Under the pieces are notes generated by a model. It was not told the origin of the DNA, ran no database searches, and saw only the letters and a list, made by a program, of their open reading frames with translations. Of a stretch of DNA of 44,310 nucleotides, positions 23,724 to 32,154 are shown piece after piece. This DNA comes from Aliiroseovarius salicola (GTDB lineage Bacteria > Pseudomonadota > Alphaproteobacteria > Rhodobacterales > Rhodobacteraceae). Made by a program: the position numbers and the translations under genes. The stretch is taken from NCBI RefSeq assembly GCF_027891095.1, contig NZ_JAQIIO010000015.1, positions 1-44,310 of the forward strand, in the 5' to 3' direction. How positions within the stretch are numbered: the first letter of the stretch is position 1; every line of letters starts with the position of its first letter.

Positions 23724-24515
23724 ATGCCCCAAAATTCCAAATCCCCAAATGGTCGTCTGGCAGGTAAAATTGCAGTGATAACCGGCGGTGCCACCGGTAT
23801 GGGGCGGGCAACCGCACTGGCCTTTGCTGAGGAAGGTGCCAAGGTCAGTATCTTCGATATACAGGATGAAGAAGGGCAAAAAACGGTCGACATGATCCGT
23901 AGCGCTGGTGGCGAGGCGGCGTTTTTCCATGCAGATGTGACCAAGGACGCCGAGATCAACGCGGCCTTTGATGCCGCCGTGGAAACCTATGGGCCATATA
24001 ATGTTCTGTTCAACCACGCTGGCACAATTATTGTGAAGTCCCTGCATGAAACCACCGAGGACGAGTATGACTGGCTGATGGATGTGAACGTGAAATCCGC
24101 GTTTCTAACATGTCGCCGTGCGGTTAAGGACATGAGCGCCACCGGCGGCGGTTCGATCGTTATTACCTCGTCGATTGCCGCAGAACTCGGGTACGCGCTG
24201 GAATCTGTCTATTGCATGTCCAAGGGGGCTGTTTTGCAATTGGCCCGTACAATCTCAACCGAATATCGCGACGCTGGAATCCGCTGTAATGCCGTTTGCC
24301 CGGGTTTCGTGGAAACCGCCCATGGGCTGAAGGAAATTGCCGAGCTGGATGCCGCTGGTCAAGAGTGGGAAGATTCAGGTATGGCGGCAACGCAGGGCCG
24401 GATTTGCTATCCCGAAGAAGTCGCCGCCGTTGTAGTTTTCCTGGCATCAGATGAAGCAAGCTTCGTCAACGGCAACGCGACCTATGTTGACAACGGGTGG
24501 TATGCCAAGGGCTAG
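23724..24515 (+). CDS. Short-chain dehydrogenase/reductase (second of two)
   Basis: 263-residue classical SDR: ITGGATGMGRATALAFAEEG cofactor motif, an aspartate in VSIFDIQ that suggests NAD(H), NHAG in place of NNAG, Ser in VITSSIAAELG and YCMSK as YxxxK, and a C-terminal FLASDEASFVNGNATYVDNG. Start taken at the ATG at 23724 after GGAGAACGACAA; an upstream in-frame ATG lies inside the previous gene. It differs clearly from the first SDR, so it is not a recent duplicate. Last gene of the operon. Confidence 0.88.
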   Translation: MPQNSKSPNGRLAGKIAVITGGATGMGRATALAFAEEGAKVSIFDIQDEEGQKTVDMIRSAGGEAAFFHADVTKDAEINAAFDAAVETYGPYNVLFNHAGTIIVKSLHETTEDEYDWLMDVNVKSAFLTCRRAVKDMSATGGGSIVITSSIAAELGYALESVYCMSKGAVLQLARTISTEYRDAGIRCNAVCPGFVETAHGLKEIAELDAAGQEWEDSGMAATQGRICYPEEVAAVVVFLASDEASFVNGNATYVDNGWYAKG

Positions 24516-25115
24516 CAAGACCGAATAGAACCGGCGTCAACTTCGATTCGTATCCTTAGGGCCTGCATTGAAGACTGGCCATTGTGATGTCGGGTGCTAG
24601 TCGGCCTGAACATCAGCAATGTCAGCTTTGCGTATTTTGTTCGTTCATACGTTGCGCAGCATATGTCACTGTGGGCTCGAAGCGGACTTGCGGCGATGCG
24701 GAAAATATAGGGTCAATTGAGCCATCGTCGCGGTCTCTCACGGCCCAAACCGGACTTTGGCGCTATGCGCGGCCAAGGACAGCATCGAGCCCCTATTGCC
24801 CGATGCTGCGCAATACCCGAATGCGTATGATGCGCACAAAGCCGACTTCGTAGATTACAGCGTCAGCCTTGTTGCTATGCACTGTGTTACGCACGTATTT
24901 TGCGAAAAACGTTTAAATCTACAATCGAAAGCCAAAATCGATCAACTGTGGCTATCGGGCAGACATTCCTAATACCAGAGCGTGGTCGGCAAAAGTCACA
25001 TCTGATACACGGCAGTACTTGCCGGGGCTTCTTATTGCATGTTGCGCAGTTATAATTTGCCCGACCTGTACTTTGTTCAGATACCATCAGACCTTATTGC
25101 AGGCGCAGATCACGA
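24516..25115. other. 600-bp region without a recognisable gene
   Basis: The space between the second SDR gene and the convergent Na/Pi-like gene has only short frames with no family resemblance. Segments such as CTCGAAGCGGACTTGCGGCG at 24676-24695 and CCGGACTTTGGCGCTATGCG at 24750-24769 look like decayed copies of one another or of an older repeat. No hairpin with T-run is evident. Confidence 0.3.
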
Positions 25116-26717
25116 TCAGTGACTACGCAACTCGTCGTAGCTTTGACACATCTCACCCATCAGCCAGATCAGGCGTTCGCAATAGTTGGCAGCAGCAAGC
25201 AGGGAAATCCTGTCGTTGGCATCTACAGCATCTTCCCCGGCAAGGTAGGCGGCCCGAACTGATCTGAATCCGTTGCCTTCATCCGACGTCATTCGGGAGA
25301 GCGCCTCAATATCAGTTGTCTCTCGGGCTTCAGCCACGTCGACGAGCACATGCAGGATTGTATCCAGCCCTTCGACCATCGCATCCGGGAACGAAAGATC
25401 CGGCGCGGATTTACGTAAATGCGCGATCTCGACTGCGAGCCCTGCCATCGTTTGTCGTGCTGCAATCAGGTTGGCCTGAACCTTCAGAATTACGTCCAAC
25501 TGATCGTAGGCATCAGGCCCCAAATCTGTTGAGGAAGTCACGCGGTCAACTGCGGTCGAAACCGAGTTTTCTAGGCTGTCAAACGCATCCAGCGCGTCAT
25601 CAAGAGCCGCGCCTGTGCGACCCGCGCGCATTGCATCCAACGCTGTGGCAAGCGGATTAAAAAGCCGGGCCTGTTCCAGTTCAATCAAGTGAAAAGCCAG
25701 ACCGGCCTCTTTCGGCAAAGTACCAGCCAGAAATTTGGGTTTGGAATGCTGTTCTATCATTGTTTCTGGCGCGAACCGCGCCAGAAGTCGCGCTGTGCCG
25801 CCAAGCGCGAGCAACAAAAAAGGCACAGGTATTGAATTAAAAACCAGATAAACGATGGCCGCCTGCGTTCCGGGGTCACTGCTGATGGACGACACCCCAG
25901 CAGCAACAAGAGGAACGCCCAACCCGATCTCGACATATAGCAGCGGGACAAGAATGAGCGCTGCCAAAAAATTGAATCCGACGAGATAAAGAGCAACCTG
26001 CCGCGCGACGCCGGTCAGGCCTGACGCGAGAAGATAGGTCAGTACCGACGACCCCACATTGGCGCCGTAGACAAACATGATGGCTTCGGTCTGTTCGAAC
26101 AACCCAACGCGCTGGAAGGCGATCATCACAACGGTCACCGCGACCGACGATTGAACAATAATGGTGAGCCCTGCGCCAATCAGAAAGCCAAGCAACGGCT
26201 GGCCACGTGTCAGTTCGACAGCTGACTGAAACCAAGGTTGAAGCTCCAGCGCTGTCGCCCCTTCACGCATGATCTGAAGGCCGAGAAATAACAGGCCGAT
26301 TCCAAAAACGACACTTGCCAGACGCACAGCCGATGCGCCGCCATAGGCGTAGAAAATTCCCGAGCCGCCAATGACCAGAAACACGGCCAATTGGATATCG
26401 ATGGTCAGAAAGAGGACGGTCAGCCCGGCCCCGACGGACACACCCAGGATCACCGGCTGTGCCTGCCTGAGGTTCATCATCCCGGCACGCACCAAGCCAA
26501 CCATCAAAAACACCGAAGCCGCTGCACTTTGCGTAACGGTGATCATCACTGCACCAACACCCAGCCCGGATGCCGGATTAGCGGTCAGTTTTGCTATCCC
26601 TGTGCGCAGCCGGTGCCCCGCCAGCAATTTGAGGTTCTGGCTGAGAAACTGAAGTGCAAAGAAAAACAGACCGAGACCACCAAAAACGGTTGCCGCGATC
26701 ATCAGGTTCGAAGGCAT
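25116..26717 (-). CDS. Na/Pi cotransporter (NptA/PNaS) family protein with PhoU-like tail
   Basis: 533-residue membrane protein. The first ~320 residues hold two inverted Na/Pi-cotransporter repeats: a TQSAAASVFLMVGLV segment near residue 65 and VQSSVAVTVVMIAF near 186, with GANVGSSVLTYLLASGL after it. The cytoplasmic C-terminal ~195 residues are helical and PhoU-like (EQARLFNPLATALDAMRAG, ILKVQANLIAARQTMAGLAV). It would co-import phosphate with sodium, or export it. Its ATG overlaps the STAS gene stop (TAATG), so synthesis is coupled to a phosphatase/STAS signalling pair, an unusual link. The second repeat has the full QSS motif; the first reads QSA. Confidence 0.9.
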   Translation of the reverse strand: MPSNLMIAATVFGGLGLFFFALQFLSQNLKLLAGHRLRTGIAKLTANPASGLGVGAVMITVTQSAAASVFLMVGLVRAGMMNLRQAQPVILGVSVGAGLTVLFLTIDIQLAVFLVIGGSGIFYAYGGASAVRLASVVFGIGLLFLGLQIMREGATALELQPWFQSAVELTRGQPLLGFLIGAGLTIIVQSSVAVTVVMIAFQRVGLFEQTEAIMFVYGANVGSSVLTYLLASGLTGVARQVALYLVGFNFLAALILVPLLYVEIGLGVPLVAAGVSSISSDPGTQAAIVYLVFNSIPVPFLLLALGGTARLLARFAPETMIEQHSKPKFLAGTLPKEAGLAFHLIELEQARLFNPLATALDAMRAGRTGAALDDALDAFDSLENSVSTAVDRVTSSTDLGPDAYDQLDVILKVQANLIAARQTMAGLAVEIAHLRKSAPDLSFPDAMVEGLDTILHVLVDVAEARETTDIEALSRMTSDEGNGFRSVRAAYLAGEDAVDANDRISLLAAANYCERLIWLMGEMCQSYDELRSH

Positions 26718-27052
26718 TACTTCAGCCCTTCGCGGGCTTCTGCTTCACTGGTACTGATGTCAAGAATTGAGACAAACCCGGAGATTTCGAACGTCTCGCG
26801 CACAAGCCCGTTCAATCCAAATACTCTCAGCGCTCGGTCGTCAGCTGAAAGTTTTTTTGCGGCGCCTAATAACACACGAAGCCCGGCGCTGGCCATGAAT
26901 GACACCTTTCCAAGGTCTACGATCAGGCTTGTATCCAGTCCGTTCACAACTTGATTCACCGCCAATTCAAACTCGGCGGAGTTGCTCGAATCCAGTTTTC
27001 CCTCGGGCCGAATAAGAGCGACAATACCGTCGTCAATCACTTCAATATTCAA
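26717..27052 (-). CDS. STAS-domain anti-sigma-factor-antagonist-like protein
   Basis: 111 residues, one STAS domain of the SpoIIAA/RsbV type. IEVIDDGIVALIRPEGKLD and SSNSAEFELAV form the first strands and helix; the phosphorylation loop reads DLGKVSFMASAGLRVLLGAA with the conserved serine (SAGL) kept and the preceding Asp replaced by Ala. The start is a TTG at 27052 with GGGGGAAG ahead. A SpoIIE-type phosphatase is encoded directly upstream, so the serine is probably its target. The phosphatase also has an RsbW-like domain that could be the matching kinase or partner (inference). Confidence 0.88.
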   Translation of the reverse strand: MNIEVIDDGIVALIRPEGKLDSSNSAEFELAVNQVVNGLDTSLIVDLGKVSFMASAGLRVLLGAAKKLSADDRALRVFGLNGLVRETFEISGFVSILDISTSEAEAREGLK

Positions 27053-27101
27053 TGTCGCTTCCCCCGATTACCGATCCGTCCGGTGCGATTGCCCAAGTTT
27101 G

Positions 27102-28976
27102 TCATGCGCTCACCGTAATATAATAGATGTTCCGATCCACCTGTCGAGCATATGAGAATGTCTTACTTATGTTACGGACTACATGAAGACCCAGACCGCC
27201 AATGACACGCTCTTCAACCGAAAGAGAGGTGTCTGGTTCCGGCGCCGTTGCAGGGTCAAATGCCGGGCTCGTATCGGAAATTTCCAGTGTCAGTTCTGCG
27301 GTTGTTCCGGAAACTTCTACGATTATTTCCACCGGCGTGTCTGATCTTTTGGCAGCATGATTGACCACGTTTGAACCAATCTCGTCCAGAATTAGTTGTG
27401 CCTTTGTCGCGACCGCTGACGCATCATCACCCAATGCACTTGCCATATCCTGGCCAAGCCTGCTGATCTCCTCAAGGGTGGCATGGGTCGTACCGCGCCA
27501 GTGTAAGACCCCGGCATCGTGGAATTCCACTGCGAGGATAGTCACGTCATCTGTCCGGTCGGCTTCGCCTTCGTGATGCTCAACCGCCTGCACAATAGAA
27601 TGCACGATGTCCGTCACAGGCTGCCCTGCGAGACTGCCCAGCAGATTGCGCAATCCTGTATCTCCGAACAACATGTCCTTGCTGTCCGAGGCTTCGGTTA
27701 CACCATCCGTGTAAAGCAGCAGGGTTTCACCATCGGTCAACTGTGCATCGGATTGCGTATATTTCAGCCCTGGCAACGCACCTACAACCGGACCGTTACG
27801 ATCAGGCAGAGCACAGACCTGACCATTGCGGTGCAGCCGAAGCGGCGGATTATGACCCGCGTTACAGTAACTCAGGGCGCCGGAGTTCAGATCCAAAATT
27901 GCGACGAAGAGCGTCACGAACATATCCCGGTGATCGCCACGGCACAGTTCTTCATTAACTGTAGCCACTACTTCGCTGGCGGATGCGCCTTCGGCAGCAA
28001 TTGACTTAACCATGGTTTTTGTAACTGCCATCAGCAGCGCAGCAGGCACGCCCTTATCGGACACATCCCCGATCACAAGGCATAGCTTTCCGCCGCCTAC
28101 ATGGAAGGCATCGTAGAAATCACCCCCTACCTCGCGAGCCGGCTCTAGCGTAGCCCAAAGTGAGATCGGATGCCCCTTGGTGAGCGCTCCAAAATCCCGC
28201 GGCACCATGGAAAGCTGCATATCGCGCCCGATACTCAATTCGCTTTCCATTCGGGTTTGAACCAGCAATTCGGATTCATAAGCCTCTTGTTGGTCCAGCA
28301 TCTGATTGAAGGCCGACATCACTTGCCCCATCTCGTCCGGCGGCGCTTCGCCGACCCGGGCACGCGATCTGTCACTTTTGGCGGCGTTGATTGCGGTGAG
28401 CAGTCGCTCCAGAGGCGTTCCGACAATTCGGCGAAGCGCGAAAAGTGCCGCGCCAACTTCCATGGTAACCGCTGCCAGAGCGATCAATGCAGCCAGCAAC
28501 AGACGATCGCGGGTCTGTTGCCTGATATCGTTTTGCGTCACCAGAAACCCGATTTCGCCGATCCTGCGCGGCCCTGTCCCAGCATCAAAAACGATCTCTT
28601 GCTGAAATAAGAACTCATCACCTTGCAGGGCAACATCATCACCGGCCTGGGCCATGATTTCACCGTCTTCGCCATAAACGCGGGCTATAACAATTTCCGG
28701 ATTGGTCGCAATTGCTTCAAGGCTCAACCGGACCTGTTCGTAATCAAGGTTCCAAAGCGGGTTGGCCAAAGCGGCACTTTGCGTTCTCAGCAACGCGCCG
28801 GATGTCTGCTGTAACCGCGCCGTTGCGGATCTATGTGCCATGTATTCTATTGCGGAAAATACACCCAGCACCGAAAGAAATATCAGCGGCACCGTAATTC
28901 TGAGAAACCGGCCGCGAACGGATTTAGTCAAAAATACCAAGCCGCGCTCCAATATTGGCGGTGAAGTATGGCACAT
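27102..28976 (-). CDS. Membrane SpoIIE-type PP2C phosphatase with HAMP and RsbW-like ATPase domain
   Basis: 624 residues. Domains in order: N-terminal transmembrane helix (~23-45), a periplasmic sensor region to ~155, a second helix, HAMP linker (~180-235), PP2C/SpoIIE phosphatase (~250-480) with GGDFYDAF near 283, GDVSDKGVPAALLMA, GHNPPLRL, LLLYTDGVTEA near 422 and DDVTILAVEF, then a GHKL ATPase (~490-620) with N-box DEIGSNVVNHA, DTSPAFDP and GGLGLHVV. It senses something in the periplasm and dephosphorylates a STAS protein; the ATPase domain may bind or phosphorylate the same partner. The ATG at 28976 is used; a TTG 12 codons later has a better GGAG site. Divergent from a periplasmic binding protein 47 bp away that could be its ligand sensor. 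Confidence 0.92.
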   Translation of the reverse strand: MCHTSPPILERGLVFLTKSVRGRFLRITVPLIFLSVLGVFSAIEYMAHRSATARLQQTSGALLRTQSAALANPLWNLDYEQVRLSLEAIATNPEIVIARVYGEDGEIMAQAGDDVALQGDEFLFQQEIVFDAGTGPRRIGEIGFLVTQNDIRQQTRDRLLLAALIALAAVTMEVGAALFALRRIVGTPLERLLTAINAAKSDRSRARVGEAPPDEMGQVMSAFNQMLDQQEAYESELLVQTRMESELSIGRDMQLSMVPRDFGALTKGHPISLWATLEPAREVGGDFYDAFHVGGGKLCLVIGDVSDKGVPAALLMAVTKTMVKSIAAEGASASEVVATVNEELCRGDHRDMFVTLFVAILDLNSGALSYCNAGHNPPLRLHRNGQVCALPDRNGPVVGALPGLKYTQSDAQLTDGETLLLYTDGVTEASDSKDMLFGDTGLRNLLGSLAGQPVTDIVHSIVQAVEHHEGEADRTDDVTILAVEFHDAGVLHWRGTTHATLEEISRLGQDMASALGDDASAVATKAQLILDEIGSNVVNHAAKRSDTPVEIIVEVSGTTAELTLEISDTSPAFDPATAPEPDTSLSVEERVIGGLGLHVVRNISKTFSYARQVDRNIYYITVSA

Positions 28977-29023
28977 GTTATAGACCTTGGATCAGCATTA
29001 AAAGAGATTGTCCGGAGATACAG

Positions 29024-29791
29024 ATGTTACGCATTTTGTCATTTGCGCTGGCTGTGGTTCTTTCGGCCCCGTTACAAGCAAAGGATATCCGTTTTGTTAC
29101 GCTGGACTTCGCGCCATTCATCTATGGAGAAAATAATCAGGTGGCCGGACCAGGCCGGGACGTAATCGCTGCGGCCTGCGAGACTGCGGAGCTGGACTGC
29201 AGCTTTGATATCTTTCCGTGGCGCCGTGCGCAGGAATTGATGCGCGAAGGCACAGCGGACGGAATGATGGTGATCGGCCGCAACGCCGAACGAGAGGCAT
29301 GGCTTCAGTTTTCGTCGCCGTTGTTTCGCACGGAATACGGGTTCTTCGTTAGCACCGGAAATGTCATGACCTTCGCTGACCTTTCCCAAATCGAAGGATT
29401 TCGTGTGGGGGTTTTCGCGCCGTCCAACACTGCTGTCCAACTCGAAGCCTTGCGCGACCGGATGACAGAAGCGGGTCTCGACCCGATTAAAATTGATCCG
29501 CGACCGGATGATGTTTCGGGTTTCCGCAAACTCGCAGCCGGCCGTCTTGATGCGGTTTATTCCAATCGGGACCGAGGCAGGCGGATCCTTGATTTAAATG
29601 ATCTGACCCACAACGTCAGATATGCTGGGGCCGATAAAGCAATCCTTTATTACGCCGCGATACGGCAGTCTTTTCCGGATGCAGTCGCGTCAGGGAAATT
29701 TTTTGCCGCGCTGCGCGAAAACTTCGCAAATGGCAGGGCAGTAGAGATCATCGAAGACTATGGACTGGAGCCAGCGCCGCAAGCCCCCTGA
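29024..29791 (+). CDS. Periplasmic solute-binding protein, family 3 type
   Basis: 255 residues with a Sec signal peptide (MLRILSFALAVVLSAPLQAK). The mature part has the SBP_3 pattern: RFVTLDFAPFIYGENNQ at the start, CSFDIFPWRRAQELMREG, a GMMVIGRNAEREAWLQFSSP segment and a late FAALRENFANGRAVEIIEDY. No ABC permease or ATPase is adjacent, so it is unlikely to be a simple importer component. It is divergent from the SpoIIE-type phosphatase, 47 bp apart, which suggests a sensory partner role (inference). RBS GGAGATACAG before the ATG at 29024. Confidence 0.85.
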   Translation: MLRILSFALAVVLSAPLQAKDIRFVTLDFAPFIYGENNQVAGPGRDVIAAACETAELDCSFDIFPWRRAQELMREGTADGMMVIGRNAEREAWLQFSSPLFRTEYGFFVSTGNVMTFADLSQIEGFRVGVFAPSNTAVQLEALRDRMTEAGLDPIKIDPRPDDVSGFRKLAAGRLDAVYSNRDRGRRILDLNDLTHNVRYAGADKAILYYAAIRQSFPDAVASGKFFAALRENFANGRAVEIIEDYGLEPAPQAP

Positions 29792-29794
29792 TAG

Positions 29795-29815
29795 CCTGAC
29801 AAGATTTTTGACAGG
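29795..29815 (+). terminator. Weak terminator-like hairpin after the binding-protein gene
   Basis: CCTGACAA and TTGACAGG pair with one A/A mismatch around a 5-base loop, followed by TTTATGATAC. It lies 4 bp after the stop codon. The T-run is short, so efficiency is doubtful. Confidence 0.35.
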
Positions 29816-30241
29816 TTTATGATACACGAGGCAACCTCATCGGAATGACAGCCCATATCGCGAACCCGGTCCCTCAGCACTAAAACATAAACAAAACTCA
29901 TTTCCGCTGCGAATGGCTGGAAACCGCCTCTTGCCGGAACGAAAGTGCACAATGAGTAGTGTGGCTGCCCTTATCTGGGTGCGCGGCGAATGCATCACTG
30001 GCCAAGATCTGGTAATGGGCCGAAGCGACCGCTAGCGAATTGGACTGACGACAGATGCTGCTATGCCTCCGAGGTCCGGTTTGAGCCCTTGTGTGGAATT
30101 CTGTATCAGGCACCAATGCGCAGGCAGCAGACTTTCAATCAATGGCCGCCTCACCAAAGAAGATGTTGGTCAGGCTTGAAGCAATACGCAGCTTGGAACC
30201 CATAATTGTAAAACTGGCGACACTTAGGGAAAGATGCATCG
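29816..30241. other. Intergenic stretch without recognisable gene
   Basis: About 425 bp between the binding protein and the convergent AraC-type gene. Short frames exist on both strands but none resembles a known protein or has a convincing ribosome-binding site. Parts may be decayed coding DNA. Confidence 0.3.
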
Positions 30242-31156
30242 TTAATAGCAGGAGTGGTCAGACGTGCGAAATAAACGCGGGGACTGTCCGCAGAACTCGG
30301 TAAACGCCCGGGTAAATGCACTACGGCTTTGAAACCCGAGTTTTCGAGCAATCTGTTTGACTGGTTGTCTCCCGTCGAGCAACATCTGTGCCGCACGCGC
30401 CATTCGCAATTCACGCAAGAACGACATCGGCGCACGGCCATAGGCGGCCTTAAACTGTTCAGCGAAACGTGAGCGGCTCATGCCAGCAGCCTCTGCCAAA
30501 CTTTCGAGAGAGTGTGCTCCGCCTGGATTATCAAGCATAACGCGCAAGGCCTGCCATAAATTCGGATCGGCCAATCCAGATAACCAGATGAGCGCTGGAT
30601 CACCCGCTTCAAGACGTTGGCGCAGGATCTCGAACACACATTGCAGCAGCAACAGGCGAACCATGGCCTGCCCCCCTGTGCGATGACCGGTAACCTCATC
30701 AATGATACCCAGCACGGCCCGTTCGGCGATGGCGGAGGTTTCGATATCCAAATGAAGGGGCGTCCGCAGCAAGTCTACAAGACCGTTGGTATTGCGCATT
30801 CCCAGCGAGACTGCACCACACAGAACAATCATTTTGCCATTGCCTTCACCTTTGGCGGCAATTCGCTCCAGATCGAGTTTTGCCGGAATGTTGACACCTC
30901 CAGAAACATCGGCAGAGCCATTATGGATTAAACTGTGCCGGCTTCCTGCTGGGACCAAAACAATGCGCCCTGAATGCAACTCGACATCGGTCATAGATTG
31001 GATTTTCAGCTTTCCCGTTCCAGAAACGACATAGTGCCACACGGCCTCGGGTCGTTGCCCCAGATACAGTTTGCATGAGCCTTCCAATGTACAAACCGCA
31101 AAAGGTTCTGCCTGGATGTCTAATTCGTTCAATACAGGTTCATGGCTGAGTTGCAT
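30242..31156 (-). CDS. AraC-family transcriptional regulator with N-terminal cupin domain
   Basis: 304 residues. The N-terminal ~200 residues form the AraC-type cupin (Cupin_6) with LGQRPEAVWHYVVSGTGKL and SGRIVLVPAGSRHSLIHNG. The C-terminal ~100 residues are the double helix-turn-helix: LESLAEAAGMSRSRFAEQFK with AYGRAPMSFLRELRMARAAQ, then VKQIARKLGFQSRSAFTRAF and the terminal FCGQSPRLFR. The gene is divergent from the isochorismatase-like gene with a perfect 9-bp dyad between them, so it most likely regulates that gene and itself. Confidence 0.9.
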   Translation of the reverse strand: MQLSHEPVLNELDIQAEPFAVCTLEGSCKLYLGQRPEAVWHYVVSGTGKLKIQSMTDVELHSGRIVLVPAGSRHSLIHNGSADVSGGVNIPAKLDLERIAAKGEGNGKMIVLCGAVSLGMRNTNGLVDLLRTPLHLDIETSAIAERAVLGIIDEVTGHRTGGQAMVRLLLLQCVFEILRQRLEAGDPALIWLSGLADPNLWQALRVMLDNPGGAHSLESLAEAAGMSRSRFAEQFKAAYGRAPMSFLRELRMARAAQMLLDGRQPVKQIARKLGFQSRSAFTRAFTEFCGQSPRLFRTSDHSCY

Positions 31157-31186
31157 TCTCTCATTTTGTCACGACTGGATGCTTTA

Positions 31187-31210
31187 GGTCATCACAAATC
31201 AGTGATGACC
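31187..31210. promoter_or_regulatory. Perfect inverted repeat between the AraC-type and isochorismatase-like genes
   Basis: GGTCATCAC and GTGATGACC are perfect complements around a 6-base AAATCA spacer. It lies 31 bp upstream of the AraC-type start and 83 bp upstream of the hydrolase start. The position fits an operator for divergent promoters. AraC proteins commonly use direct repeats, so a different regulator is also possible. Confidence 0.5.
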
Positions 31211-31292
31211 GTAAATGCTACACCTCTCGGACGAAAAGGCACATGGCATATGGCAGAGTTCAGCATCCGTTCACTGAACAAGGAGAGAAAGC

Positions 31293-32108
31293 ATGTGTAA
31301 CTGCCATAATCACGATGACGACCCGAAAATCACCCGTCGTCAGGCCCTTTCCGGGACGGCGGCAGTTGGCGTAGCAGCTGCTGCAAGTTTGGCGGGTTCC
31401 GCTGCACAAGCGCAGGATGACCCCTATGCAGATCCAGCCCAGCCCGCATTACCACCCAGCGACATGGTCATTGACAAATCGCGTGTGGCGCTTGTTGTGA
31501 CCGACCCGCAAAACGATTTTCTCAGCCCCGATGGGGTGACTTGGGGTGTCGTCGGCGCCAGCGTCGTAAAAAACAACACGGTTGCCAACATCGAGAGCCT
31601 ATTCAAGGCGGCCAAGGCTGCCGACATAACCGTCGCGGTTTCACCCCACTACTACTACCCCACCGACAAGGGTTGGAAATTTGAGGGTGCGCTTGAAAAG
31701 CTCATGCACAAGATTGGCATGTTTGACCGCAAGGATCCTCTGAGTCTTGAAGGTTTTGAAGGGTCCGGTGCGGATTTTCTGGAACAATACAAACCTTACA
31801 TCAACGACGGAAAAACCATCGTTTCGTCGCCTCACAAGCTGTATGGCCCCGAACATAATGACCTGGCATTGCAGCTTCGCAAAAATGGTGTGGACCAAGT
31901 CATCTTAGCGGGAATGTCGGCAAACCTGTGTACCGAAAGCCATTTGCGTGAACTGCTTGAACAGGGGTTTGAAGTGGCAGTGGTCAAGGATGGAACCGCG
32001 GCGGCAATGCTTCCCGAAGGCGACGGCTACCTCGCCGCATTAACCAATTTCCGCTACATCGCCAACGCTCTTTGGTCCACCGAAGAGGTTGTTTCGATGC
32101 TGAGCTAG
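31293..32108 (+). CDS. Tat-exported isochorismatase-family cysteine hydrolase
   Basis: 271 residues. A twin-arginine signal (TRRQALSGTAAVGVAAAASL, ending near AQAQD) precedes a cysteine-hydrolase domain. The family's catalytic Asp is D71 in VVTDPQNDF, and the catalytic Cys is C213 in GMSANLCTESHLRELLEQGF; a lysine lies in the expected middle region (SSPHKLYGPE). Members hydrolyse amides or isochorismate and are normally cytoplasmic, so export is unusual. The residues before the signal, CNCHNHDDDPK, are rich in Cys, His and Asp and could bind metal. AAGGAGAG lies before the ATG. The substrate is unknown. Confidence 0.87.
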   Translation: MCNCHNHDDDPKITRRQALSGTAAVGVAAAASLAGSAAQAQDDPYADPAQPALPPSDMVIDKSRVALVVTDPQNDFLSPDGVTWGVVGASVVKNNTVANIESLFKAAKAADITVAVSPHYYYPTDKGWKFEGALEKLMHKIGMFDRKDPLSLEGFEGSGADFLEQYKPYINDGKTIVSSPHKLYGPEHNDLALQLRKNGVDQVILAGMSANLCTESHLRELLEQGFEVAVVKDGTAAAMLPEGDGYLAALTNFRYIANALWSTEEVVSMLS

Positions 32109-32154
32109 CGTCGGAAGTTGTCAGAAATCCACAATTGCCAAGGAGTGTGACGTT

